Source: Thunnus maccoyii
Taxonomy: Eukaryota; Chordata; Actinopteri; Scombriformes; Scombridae
DNA: 64,000 nucleotides
Reading direction: 5' to 3'
Assembly (NCBI RefSeq): GCF_910596095.1
Contig: NC_056542.1
Span: forward strand, 24,878,457-24,942,456
In this document: positions 21,804 through 30,936 of the stretch, in pieces
How the letters are laid out: each line of letters starts with the position of its first letter
How positions within the stretch are numbered: position 1 is the stretch's first letter
The notes under the pieces: generated by a model
Told to the model about the DNA's origin: nothing
The model's database searches: none
What the model saw: the letters and a program-made list of their open reading frames with translations, nothing else
Position numbers and translations under genes: made by a program

Positions 21804-24800
21804 AAAACGGTGGGACTGGAGTTGGAAGAGGGTTGGAGGCTGGAGCTAGTTGTCTGAATTTCTGAAACATGAAACGAGAGAGTGAATCGGCGATTGCGTT
21901 TTTGTGGCCTGGAATGTGGAGTGCTCGGATGATGAACTGGTGCTGGGCTGAAACCAACGTGAGCTTGCGCACGAACTGCATGATGTCCAGATTGTGTGAC
22001 CGGCCTTTGTTGAGGATGTCGACGACGGCGCTGTTGTCAGAGTGGATGGCGATGGTCTTTTTGGACCATTCATGCCCCCAAAGAATGGCAGCGATGACAA
22101 TCGGGTACATTTCTGAAATGGTGGAGGAAGGGGCCAGGGAAGAGAAGTCGGGTGGCCATTCGGCAGAGAACCGTCTGCCGCCGTAGTTACCACCGAAGCC
22201 GACTGAAGGGGCGGCGTCGGTGTATAGCTGGATGTCATTGGCGTCTGTAACGTGGACGTCGTAAAAGAAGGAGATGCCCTTCCAGGAAGAGAGGAACTGG
22301 TGCCACATTTTTAGTTCCATCTTGCACGCGCTGTCTAGCGTGACGTGGTCGTGGATGGATGGGACGGCGGTGGCTATGGAGAGAGGGTGTGACAAGAAAG
22401 ATCGGCCCTGAGGGATGATGCGGGTGGTGTAGTTGAAATGGCCCAGCAGAGAGAGTAATTGACGTTTGGTGCATGTGTTGGCCATGAGAAAGTTTTGAAT
22501 GAGTAGAGAAATGCGGTGGAGTTTCTCAGTAGGCAGAGATGCTTGGAGTGTAATGGAGTTGAGGGTGATGCCGAGGAATTCCAAGGATGTGCTTGGGCCT
22601 TCTGTTTTCTCTGGAGACAGGGGAACGCCGAGATCAGTGAATGCGGAAATCATTGTGGTGAGACCGTATGACGGGGGCGAAGACGGTGGCGTGACCGTGA
22701 GGAAGTCGTCAAGTAGGTGGATGACGTATGGGAGTTTATAATTGTTGGAAAGAATCCAGCAGAGGGCTTCGGACAATGAGTCGAAAATTTTTGGGCTGCT
22801 CTTGCAGCCGAAGGTTAGACGCACGGCAAAATAGTATGTGCCCTTCCAGGAGACCCCGAAGAGGTGCCAGTAGTCGGGGTGGATGGGGAGGACTTTGAAA
22901 GCACTTGTGATGTCCGCCTTGGACAACCATGCTCCCTGGCCCGCGAGTCGGATGAGGGAAATGGCGTGGTCTATGGTGGCGTATTGCATGGAAAAGTCCA
23001 GGCTGGGAATCAGGCTGTTAATGCTTGGAACAGTGGAACCGTGGGGGGACGAGAGGTCGATGATGAGCCTCTTTTTCCCAGAGTACCTCCTGGTTGCCAC
23101 TCCGATTGGGCTGACTCTGAAAGACGGGAAAGGGGGGCTGGAGAAAGGGCCAATCATGAAGGTGTCATCAACTTCTTTTTGCAGTAGTCTGTCAACTGTG
23201 GTGGGTTCAGACAGGGCTGATTGCAAGTTGTTGCATATGTGAGTGGACTCAGGCGTGGCCTGCAGACCCGGATGGAAACCGTAAGTGAAGCCCTGAATGA
23301 GGAAGTTGACGAACTGGGTGTCTGGATGGTTTTGTAGGGTGGTGGCTAGGGCGTTGATGTTAACGGGGGTATTGAGATGCTTACACAGCTGTTGCTTTGT
23401 CGGGTTGTGTGGGCATGCGGCTCTGGCGTGGGCTCCCCCGCAGAATGAACAAGTGTGGAGGAATTTGCAGCTGGAGGAGCTGCAACTGAGGTCGTTGAAG
23501 TTATTGCAGATCATCCGTCCTCCCTGGTAGAGGACAGGTCTCCCTCTCCTGTCCGTGCCTTTGGGGAGGGGGCCGAGGATGGACGGGTGATCTAAGGCAG
23601 GTTTGGGGGTGATGGATGGTGGGGGAGCCACCGATGGCAAGTAGTGTGGCATGGCTGGGCTTCGCTTGTCTGTTACCGAGGCGCGGGGCAGGGGGGCGGA
23701 GAGGGTGCATGCTGCGGCGGGATGGGAAGGGGCGCCGCACGTTTCGCAGTGCAGAGAAGCGCGAGCTGCGAAAACTTGGCAGTATAGCTCGTGGTCCAAT
23801 GTTCCCCAGTACGTGCCCTGGTTGAACTGTTGGAGGCGACCGGCGGCTTGGGAGGCGAAGAGGATATGATAGGTATAGAAACCGTTGCCGCCGAAACGCA
23901 AGGCCAGGTCGAGAATTAATGACAAGTAATCATCGAGCTCGGACCTGCGGTCGGGGAAGGCTGAACAAATTATGTCTCTATACAATGAGAACGCAAAAGC
24001 GAACTCGGCGACTGTGAGGTCCTTGGAGCGAGCAGGAAGTGGCTGTTTAAGTTCCGAGGGGCTGAATGAGGTGAGCAGTTCCCTGGGGATGTGAGGATTA
24101 ATTGATGTAGGGTGAATGAGTTGAGCGAGATCAATGTAATTACCGGTTAGGATCTGCTGCCTGAGGGTGGGAGACACGGGGGAGGGCCGGGCGGATGCTA
24201 GGGGGCGCACTGGTGGCTGGGCGGTGGCCAGGGTGTAGCTGCTGGATGGAGGTGTGGGAGCCAGGAAAAGGCCGAGGCTGGCCGTGTGTAAGGCTGTAGG
24301 ATAAGGAGGTGTAGGTGCTGTAGTACGGGTAATGCTAGAGTGCGGGTCGTGGGGAGCCGGGGGGTAGGGGAGGAGACAGGGAGGGTGAAAAGAAGAAAGG
24401 GGAGGAACAGGTTGGGTGTAACTCGTGGAACTGCTGGGGCCCGCTGCTGTTTGTGCTGTCTGAGCGGCTGCCGTGGTTGGTGCGGGTGGAGGAGCAGCTG
24501 AGATAGGAGCCAGAGAGGAGGAAGGGATGCTGGGGTGATGGAATGTATATGCATGGGATGTGAGTGCGGCTGAAGAGAAAGTAGGAGGAGGAAATGGCTG
24601 TGGAGCAGAGAGAGCCTGCATAGGGTTACAAGCAGACTGTACTGGGGAGGCTGAGGTTGCTGAGGAGGAAGGTGTGCGTGTGGCGGAGCGACGTGCCGTG
24701 ACGTCACGGACGTCGTCGCGCGCGCGACGTCGGGAACCCGGAAGATCGTGGGAAGATGGACGGGAGAGAGTGCTGTCCTGCAGGGAGCTTGTGTATAATT

Positions 24801-25227
24801 GAAACAGTCTTGCCTTGTTGTCGGTGCGGTGGAAGGGAATGTTATTTTGGCTGAGGAAATGCTTTAAGCGAGCGACGGTCCACTCGGACATGTTTGGGGC
24901 CGAGGAGCGGTCCGTACACCGGTGGCGAGGAGAGCGCTGCGCGCGGTGGCTGCTCCTCTTGGGCGGGCTCCGGGATCTCGAGCGAGGCTGGAGTGAGCGT
25001 CGGGAATAAGTAGCTTCCTTCGGACGCCGAGTACGGGACCTTCCCCTGGAGCCGCTGGGGATCGAGGGCTCGACGATACCGTCGTCGACGGAGGATGAGG
25101 GCCGAGAGGCCGGGATGAGGGAAACCGAGGAGCGCAGGCGAGGCTGCCGGAAAGATCGGACACCGGGGGACTCCGGGACTTCGAACGAGTCCTCGTCCGA
25201 AGCGTTGAGGAGCAGTTCGAGGTCCAT
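21784..25227 (-). CDS. Gag-reverse transcriptase-RNase H polyprotein of Ngaro element (1147 aa)
   Basis: A single uninterrupted frame. Domains in order: acidic start and an Arg/Ser-rich region (about 50-105); a SAP-like helix-extended-helix segment (112-149); a long Pro/Ser/Ala-rich linker (150-350); a Gag-like region with a CX2CX4HX4C zinc knuckle (494-507), a CX7CX4CX3H finger (574-591) and a second knuckle (593-605). The reverse transcriptase has KRLIIDLS (about 719-726), catalytic Asp772 in KADITSAF and Asp840-Asp841 in HLLDDFL. RNase H has Asp1004, Glu1039, Asp1064 and Asp1114 (LYTDAAPS, SEMY, HSDNSA, HIPGHKNAIADSLSR), so all four metal-binding positions remain. It would bind and copy the element RNA. 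Gag and Pol are fused here without a stop or frameshift, and the recombinase frame overlaps its 3' end. No protease or integrase is seen, as expected for this class. Confidence 0.9.
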   Translation of the reverse strand: MDLELLLNASDEDSFEVPESPGVRSFRQPRLRSSVSLIPASRPSSSVDDGIVEPSIPSGSRGRSRTRRPKEATYSRRSLQPRSRSRSPPKRSSHRAQRSPRHRCTDRSSAPNMSEWTVARLKHFLSQNNIPFHRTDNKARLFQLYTSSLQDSTLSRPSSHDLPGSRRRARDDVRDVTARRSATRTPSSSATSASPVQSACNPMQALSAPQPFPPPTFSSAALTSHAYTFHHPSIPSSSLAPISAAPPPAPTTAAAQTAQTAAGPSSSTSYTQPVPPLSSFHPPCLLPYPPAPHDPHSSITRTTAPTPPYPTALHTASLGLFLAPTPPSSSYTLATAQPPVRPLASARPSPVSPTLRQQILTGNYIDLAQLIHPTSINPHIPRELLTSFSPSELKQPLPARSKDLTVAEFAFAFSLYRDIICSAFPDRRSELDDYLSLILDLALRFGGNGFYTYHILFASQAAGRLQQFNQGTYWGTLDHELYCQVFAARASLHCETCGAPSHPAAACTLSAPLPRASVTDKRSPAMPHYLPSVAPPPSITPKPALDHPSILGPLPKGTDRRGRPVLYQGGRMICNNFNDLSCSSSSCKFLHTCSFCGGAHARAACPHNPTKQQLCKHLNTPVNINALATTLQNHPDTQFVNFLIQGFTYGFHPGLQATPESTHICNNLQSALSEPTTVDRLLQKEVDDTFMIGPFSSPPFPSFRVSPIGVATRRYSGKKRLIIDLSSPHGSTVPSINSLIPSLDFSMQYATIDHAISLIRLAGQGAWLSKADITSAFKVLPIHPDYWHLFGVSWKGTYYFAVRLTFGCKSSPKIFDSLSEALCWILSNNYKLPYVIHLLDDFLTVTPPSSPPSYGLTTMISAFTDLGVPLSPEKTEGPSTSLEFLGITLNSITLQASLPTEKLHRISLLIQNFLMANTCTKRQLLSLLGHFNYTTRIIPQGRSFLSHPLSIATAVPSIHDHVTLDSACKMELKMWHQFLSSWKGISFFYDVHVTDANDIQLYTDAAPSVGFGGNYGGRRFSAEWPPDFSSLAPSSTISEMYPIVIAAILWGHEWSKKTIAIHSDNSAVVDILNKGRSHNLDIMQFVRKLTLVSAQHQFIIRALHIPGHKNAIADSLSRFMFQKFRQLAPASNPLPTPVPPFSATIYN

Positions 25228-25273
25228 GATGTGAGTAAGAAGTTTTAAGTTTATGCTGGTGTGTCACAGGGTG

Positions 25274-25404
25274 CTTGCGAGCTGAGACAGAGGGGAGAGG
25301 AGCGGATATGGTGTGTCTAAATACCCTGTGGTGCGGAAATGGGTTGCGTACAAGGCGTGGTCTTTGGTTCCCGAACTTTGTTTATAAGTCTATAAACTTC
25401 ATTT
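25274..25404 (-). repeat. Ngaro split repeat A1
   Basis: The 5' terminal repeat of the element on the minus strand, partner of 20911-21041. The polyprotein ATG lies 47 nt inside its inner end. The outer end 'cttcattt' borders LINE tail sequence 'atatagcactt'. Confidence 0.92.
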
Positions 25405-27960
25405 ATATAGCACTTTTTAAAACGTGCTATAGTACGTAAAAGTGCTTCACATATAGGATAAAATACACACATACAGAAACAAGTATACATACCTACATAC
25501 ATACACACATACACATACATATACATGATATATAGACAATAATTAAAGCACACGACCGAAATAAACAAAACTAAAAGCAAACAGGGAGCGAACACAGACT
25601 CAGCAGATCTGATGTAATGGGGAAGGCTGTTCAAAGTCCAAAGAGCTACAACCACAAAGGACAGTCACCTCTGGATTTAAAATAGGAACAGGAACAGATA
25701 AAAGGCCTTGAGAAGATGATTAGATTTGGCCGACAGCTAGAATAAGGGCTCAACAACTCTGCCATATATGCAGGGGCCAGGCCACGCAAGCATAATTAGG
25801 AAAATTTAGAAGTCAGTTCTGTGCTTTACTGGAAGCCAATGAACAGAGGCAAGAATTGGGGTGAGACCAATGACTAGTTGTAAAGGTAATGAATCACCAA
25901 ATGATTGGCTTATTATTTTAGTATACAGAGTTGTGCAAGGATGATCATTTGCTCTGTTAATGTGTGCATGTCCTTTAGAGAGGGAATGTATTTTAGGAGG
26001 CCAACTCCTTTCTTTCCACTCTGGCTTAGTAAGGTAACATCCAGGGTCTTGGCGTAAACAGGACAGGTTAAGGGGTCAAAGGCCACATATAGGTTGTGGC
26101 TCTTATCTAGCATACATGAGCATGTAAATGTATACCTTGTGGCTGTCTGCAATTGGTTGTAATCCACAAATTGACCAATCACAGATCATTTCTCTGCTCC
26201 TTCTGCAACTATAGTCGAATAGGTTTTCTCTTTGTTTGGTGAGACGAACTGATGCAAATCTTTGTGTGTTCTGTCTCCTTATTGTACAATAATATTTTTT
26301 AATCTTTTTGTATTATTTCATATGTGTGTTTAGTGCTTTCAGACAATTTCCACAACATAGTTTTGGTGAACAGCCCAGCCGCTGCATTTTGCACCAATTG
26401 AAAACGAGCTAGAGAGGACTGATTAATGCAAGTAAAGAGGGGGTTACAGTAGTCTGAGCAAGAAAAGATTAAGGTATACACTACAAGGTCCATGTTTTTG
26501 GCTTTCTCAACTTAAAGAAACAAGACTGAATGAGCATAGTAACATGAGGTTCAAAGTTCAAATGTTGGTCAAAAAGGATACCAAGATTCTTAGAGGTGGT
26601 CTTGATGTTGTTAGTGTGGGTGCCAATATAGTGACTGACCTCCTTAGTAAAACAATTGGGGTAATCAGAAGGACCTCAGTTTTGTCAGTATTGAGATGGA
26701 GGTAATTTTGAAACATCCCATTTGTAACAGAAGCTAGGCAGTCATGAAGGGTCGTAAGGTTATTGAGGTTCTTAGGTTAAACTGAGATGTAAAGCTGTGA
26801 GTCATCGGCATAGCAATGGAAGGAGAAACCACTGGATGAGTTAAGCAGATGGCCCAGAGGTAGCATATATAATAAAAACAAAATAATTCTGACTGACCGT
26901 TGTGGGACCCCACATAAGAGAAGAGCGGAGGAAGACATGTAATTGTTAAAGGCAGGGGCAATGACTGGCAGGACCTTTTTAAGAAATCTAGTTGGAATTA
27001 TATCCGCAGGGCAGGACGATATGAGAAACTATATCCAAGAGATCATGCATGGAAACACGGTTGAACTCAGACAGCAGAACAGGGCAGATAACTAAATCAG
27101 AGTGATAAACTCCAAGGTTGAAATTTGATCTGAGACCACTGATCTTATCAAAAAAAGGAATTCAAACACAATCATCAGAGGAGGTGGCAGGAAATCCACA
27201 ATGAGCAGGATTCAGAAGTTGGTTAATAGTAATATAGTATAGTATTAAACAAAAACCTTTTGCTTGTCATTATGAAGGTAGTGAACATGGAGGTTTGATT
27301 TTTTCCATCTACACTTAGCCTTTCTATAATGGATTGACAACTGGGGCTAGTCTGATCTTATTTGGAGCAATGGTATCTAGGTAAGAGCTAACGAGCACAG
27401 TTAGCAGTTAACAGAGTCATTAATATTGGAAAACTTAGGAATTGTCTTGGACATATCAGAAAAGAGAGCTGAAAACCTAGCTGCAGGGTGATCTTCAAAG
27501 ATGCGAGACTGTATAGTTGTCAACATTGACATTTGTGATCAGAAACTAAGTCAGATATATGCAGGGAGTTCAGAGTCAGGCCAAGCATAAAAACAGGATC
27601 AAGGGTGTGCCCACAGTTATGTGTGGGGCCAGAAACATGTTGCACTAGGTTAAATGATTTTGCAGTGTTTAGAAATTCTGTGGCTAGGGAAATAGAGGGA
27701 TCATCTAAATGTTAAAGTTACCTACAATAATGATCTTGTCAAATTTCAGTCCAACAGATGAAAGCAGATTGGAGAAATCATTCATAAAATTTGTACAAGA
27801 TCAGGGGGGGCGGTAGATAACCATACAACTCACTGGGATGTCACACTCAATTTTAAAAATTTTTATTCCAAAACTATGAAAAGATCCAGCAGCAAATGGG
27901 ACACAGTTGAGGTGGTTCTTATAAACCACCACAATGTCCCAACCACCATGGTCTATGGAC
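25405..27960 (-). mobile_element. Decayed L2-like LINE, split by later insertions
   Basis: Minus-strand translation shows an endonuclease portion: GGWDIVVVYK... then VIYRPP at about 27955-27805, followed by an IVGNFNI-type segment and a THNCG-TL-LV-like segment further on. A reverse-transcriptase YADD region, altered to AMPMTHS in frame, lies near 26800. The C-terminal SCSDYCNPLFTCINQSSLARFQLVQNAAA lies near 26470-26380, and LWTLNSLPHYIRSAES near 25640. Frames are broken throughout. The tail reads 'aagtgctatataaat' on the minus strand and continues beyond the Ngaro insertion as 'aaataaaattattatt' (20460 leftward). About 460 nt at 25880-26340 interrupt the RT between the QNAAA and LASL-type segments and may be another insertion. 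Confidence 0.7.
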
Positions 27961-28120
27961 CTTGGGGCATTTAAACAGTTATCAGGGGGAACTGCAGCTG
28001 CCACCGCCCCGAGCGCGCAGGTTGGGCCAAATGCAGAGGACAAATTTTGTTTCCATGTATGTGAGTGCTGACAGAAATGACAATAAAGAAATCTTAATCT
28101 TAAATCTTAACAGGGCATCA
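27960..28120 (+). repeat. Retroposon 3' end fragment
   Basis: Contains 'gggccaaatgcagaggacaaatttt', then 'gacaataaagaaatctt' and repeated 'aatctta' units. This is a tail type seen on several teleost retroposons. No coding part is attached. Confidence 0.5.
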
Positions 28121-29035
28121 GCTTGTATAACTTTTGCAGGAGTGTAGAGTCAGTTCAATGTTTGTGGACAAAAGGTGGGATCCTGTGCTATTACAGTGCT
28201 GACCATCATGTTAACAGCTCTGACTGGTTGAGAAAAGAGGTAAAGTTGTCAACAAATATTATGTTATATTGTAAGTAAATAAGTAATAGTAGATAAGTAA
28301 AAGACAACAAATGGCTTGTCTGTAGTTTCAACTCTCTTCAATCTGTCTAGATCCTATTCTTTGTCCTTTTGACTGGATTAGCACTTTTGTTAGAGACTTA
28401 AGGTCTTTTCAAGGTCTTTTTCTTTTGTTTCAGTTCTCCTCTTTGTTCCGATTTTCTTCAAAATTCCTTTGACTTGTTTTTGTTTCCTCCCTCCCTCAGG
28501 AGACCAAATCAATTTATGCATGTTTACATGGTTCTTTCCTCATTCTCTCTGCTCAAGTTTAGTTTCTCTAGTGTAACAGTAGAAGTGTGGGAGCAGAGTG
28601 AGAAGTTTCAGCTGCCCATCTATGAATGCAAGAATTGCAGTAAGCTGCCGCAGCGAGCCACAACTTGTGGGCATTAATATGAATGTAATACACAAATATG
28701 AAGTTGTACATAATAAATATATATGGTGAGTCACATGGTATATACTGTGGTTGGATATAAGGGACAAGATACGGATAAAAATAGTATTTAATTAATAGAT
28801 TCATTACAAGAAACTGCAGAACATTTTTTCATTACAATATCCACTATTTTAGAGGTCATAGATGCTGTATACTGCCCTGTTTTAATGCACTTTTTAACCT
28901 TTTTAACTGAATGTTGTTTTGTGTCTGTTATGTTAGGTGTCTTGACACATACACCCTATCATTCTGTGAAAGTGAACGAAATACATGAGGCTCGTGTCAC
29001 AAATAAAGCAAATTAGAATTAGAATCACTGACATT
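28121..29035. other. Non-coding DNA, no gene recognised
   Basis: Short frames only. A possible retroposon tail ('aaataaagcaaattagaattagaat') lies near 29000. Nothing else was recognised. Confidence 0.35.
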
Positions 29036-29590
29036 ACAATATTGGCCTGTCGGTCCACCACTTTGGTCCAAACTGAAATATTTCAGGAACTATTAGATGG
29101 ATTCGGACCACGTTTCCCAGAGGAAGAATCCTGATGACTTTGGTAACCCCCTGAGAGTTCATTCAGTACATATTTGTTTTGTTTTTTAGTGAAATGTCTC
29201 GACCACTATTTAATGTATTACCATGAAATTTGGTAAAGATATGACTTTTTGTCTAGCATTGTCAGCAGCTCGAATTTTTCACATACATACATACATGAAA
29301 TACCTTAACATCTACTCTAACTGGCACAAAATGTTGTACAGACATGCTTCATCAGTGCTATGTATCCTAAAGGCTTTTGTGATCCACTGACTTTTCATCA
29401 CCATGAGGTCAACATTTGTGGTTCTAAGTGAAATGTTTCAACAACTATATTAGATGGATTGCCATGAAAATTGGTACAGACATTCATGTCCCCTTCAGGA
29501 TTAATTGAAATAACTTTTGTGACCCCTTTACTTTTCATCTGGTGTCATCATCATTTGTCCAATACTTTGATTAAAGACAGAATACCAGCA
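29036..29590 (+). repeat. Interspersed repeat with internal near-copies
   Basis: Related phrases recur at intervals: 'aactattagatggatt' (about 29090), 'accatgaaatttggtaaaga' (about 29220) and 'gccatgaaaattggtacaga' (about 29460), each followed by text of the 'cattcatgtccccttcaggat' type. I remember this pattern as a common unclassified teleost repeat with imperfect internal duplication. Confidence 0.6.
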
Positions 29591-30175
29591 TAATGAATCA
29601 CATCCCATCAGCCTCAGCTGTACTTTGCAATTAGTGCTAATTAGCTAAGTTAAAATCTCAAGAAAGTGAAACAATTTAGCTCAAAGCACTGCTGTGCTTT
29701 GGGAACTGCTAGCACGGCTGCAGATTCAGTCTTGTTGAAATGGACATGACAATTGTGTTAACTTGTGACTACAGAAATTATTCTAAGAAAGCATAGATGT
29801 TGAGATGACAAAATCTTGAATGATCAAAAAATATTAAACATAATTACGCACAAGGTGTCTGTAGCCCTCCAAAAACAAGAGCAAACATGAAAAACTTTGA
29901 GTTGTTTATCTTACTGGTTTATTTGAGCTATTCAGTAGCCAAGATAAAACTTGTGGTGAGATGACAGTGACGCAGGTGAGTGAGGAGTCTCTGAAATGAG
30001 AAATATTAAGTGCACCATTGCTGAAAAACATCGTGCATGCTCAGACAATCTGCCCCTGAAGATGAAAATGATAATTTAGTTCTTTTATTAAATGGGACAG
30101 ATTATTCACAACACCCACAAAGCACTACACAATCTTATCAATCAAGACTGTCAGATAAGACAAAAGAAAGACACA

Positions 30176-30181
30176 TTTATT
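30176..30181 (-). terminator. Candidate tmem147 polyadenylation signal
   Basis: AATAAA on the minus strand about 760 nt past the tmem147 stop codon. Other signals may be used. This is position-only evidence. Confidence 0.3.
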
Positions 30182-30936
30182 AACGCCAAAATCATAGATG
30201 CTTACAAGTCAACATAACGTGGTCAGACTAGCCCTCAAGTTTATTCATACTGCAAGCCTCATTCAGTCTTCTGAGTTCAACTTTAAATCTTTAATACAAT
30301 TTCACCCAAAACTAGAAAAAAAACCTAACTTTTTAAGTACTTGCCTGCATATAAATAAATTGATAAATTTGTGGCCACACAATGAACTATCAAAAACCAT
30401 CCACTTCTCATTAATCCACTCAGTACATTTCACTATTTAATCTAAGCATGTAGCACGTATGCTGGCTCATTAGACAACATATAGAAAAGGAATACATTAG
30501 TTATAAAGACTTAAATTCATTTGTGGTTGTTTTAATACAAAATTAACCTTTTCACAAACACAACACAGTTAAGGTAAGCCAATCGTATTACAGAAGCCTC
30601 ATGATGTCACCACTCACTCTGCAGTTTTCACCAATGGACTGAGGCAAAGCTTTACCCTGAGAGCATGTTTTCCATCATGAGTCCATACAGAACATAAAAA
30701 AACTGGAAGAACTGGTTAGCATACCAGTTGGTGGCTTGTACGTTAGCCTGTTTTACACACCAGACCAGTCCAAATATCCAATATCAACAAGTATTTTCAG
30801 TGGCCTTTGGTGTTGCATGGTGATACAAGGACTGATATACAGTAGTTTCCGAGGTCAACTTCTGATGTATGATAACCTCAGTCCAATCTGGACTTAACAG
30901 ACTGTCGAAGGCTTAGCCCACAGTGTAGGGTTTTAC

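Larger units (their letters stand above)
20461..25404 (-). mobile_element. Ngaro-type tyrosine-recombinase retrotransposon with split direct repeats
   Basis: Read on the minus strand, the order is A1 (25404-25274), one long Gag-RT-RNase H frame (25227-21784), a recombinase fragment (to 21476), B1 (21432-21042), A2 (21041-20911), a 60-nt link, and B2 (20850-20461). This A1-ORFs-B1-A2-B2 layout is the hallmark of split direct repeats in the Ngaro/PAT branch of DIRS-like elements. DIRS1 proper has inverted repeats. Repeat copies are nearly identical and the large frame is open, so the insertion is recent. The element is far richer in G+C and CpG than its surroundings. The recombinase catalytic domain is missing, so this copy should be unable to integrate without help. 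It lies inside the tail of a LINE. Confidence 0.85.

Noticed and set aside
22864-23242. Plus-strand frames inside the Ngaro polyprotein
   Set aside because: Antisense shadows of the open RT-coding frame in GC-rich DNA.
28474-28677. Possible exon with a Cys-containing C-terminus
   Set aside because: No recognisable domain, no convincing splice partners, and AT-rich surroundings.
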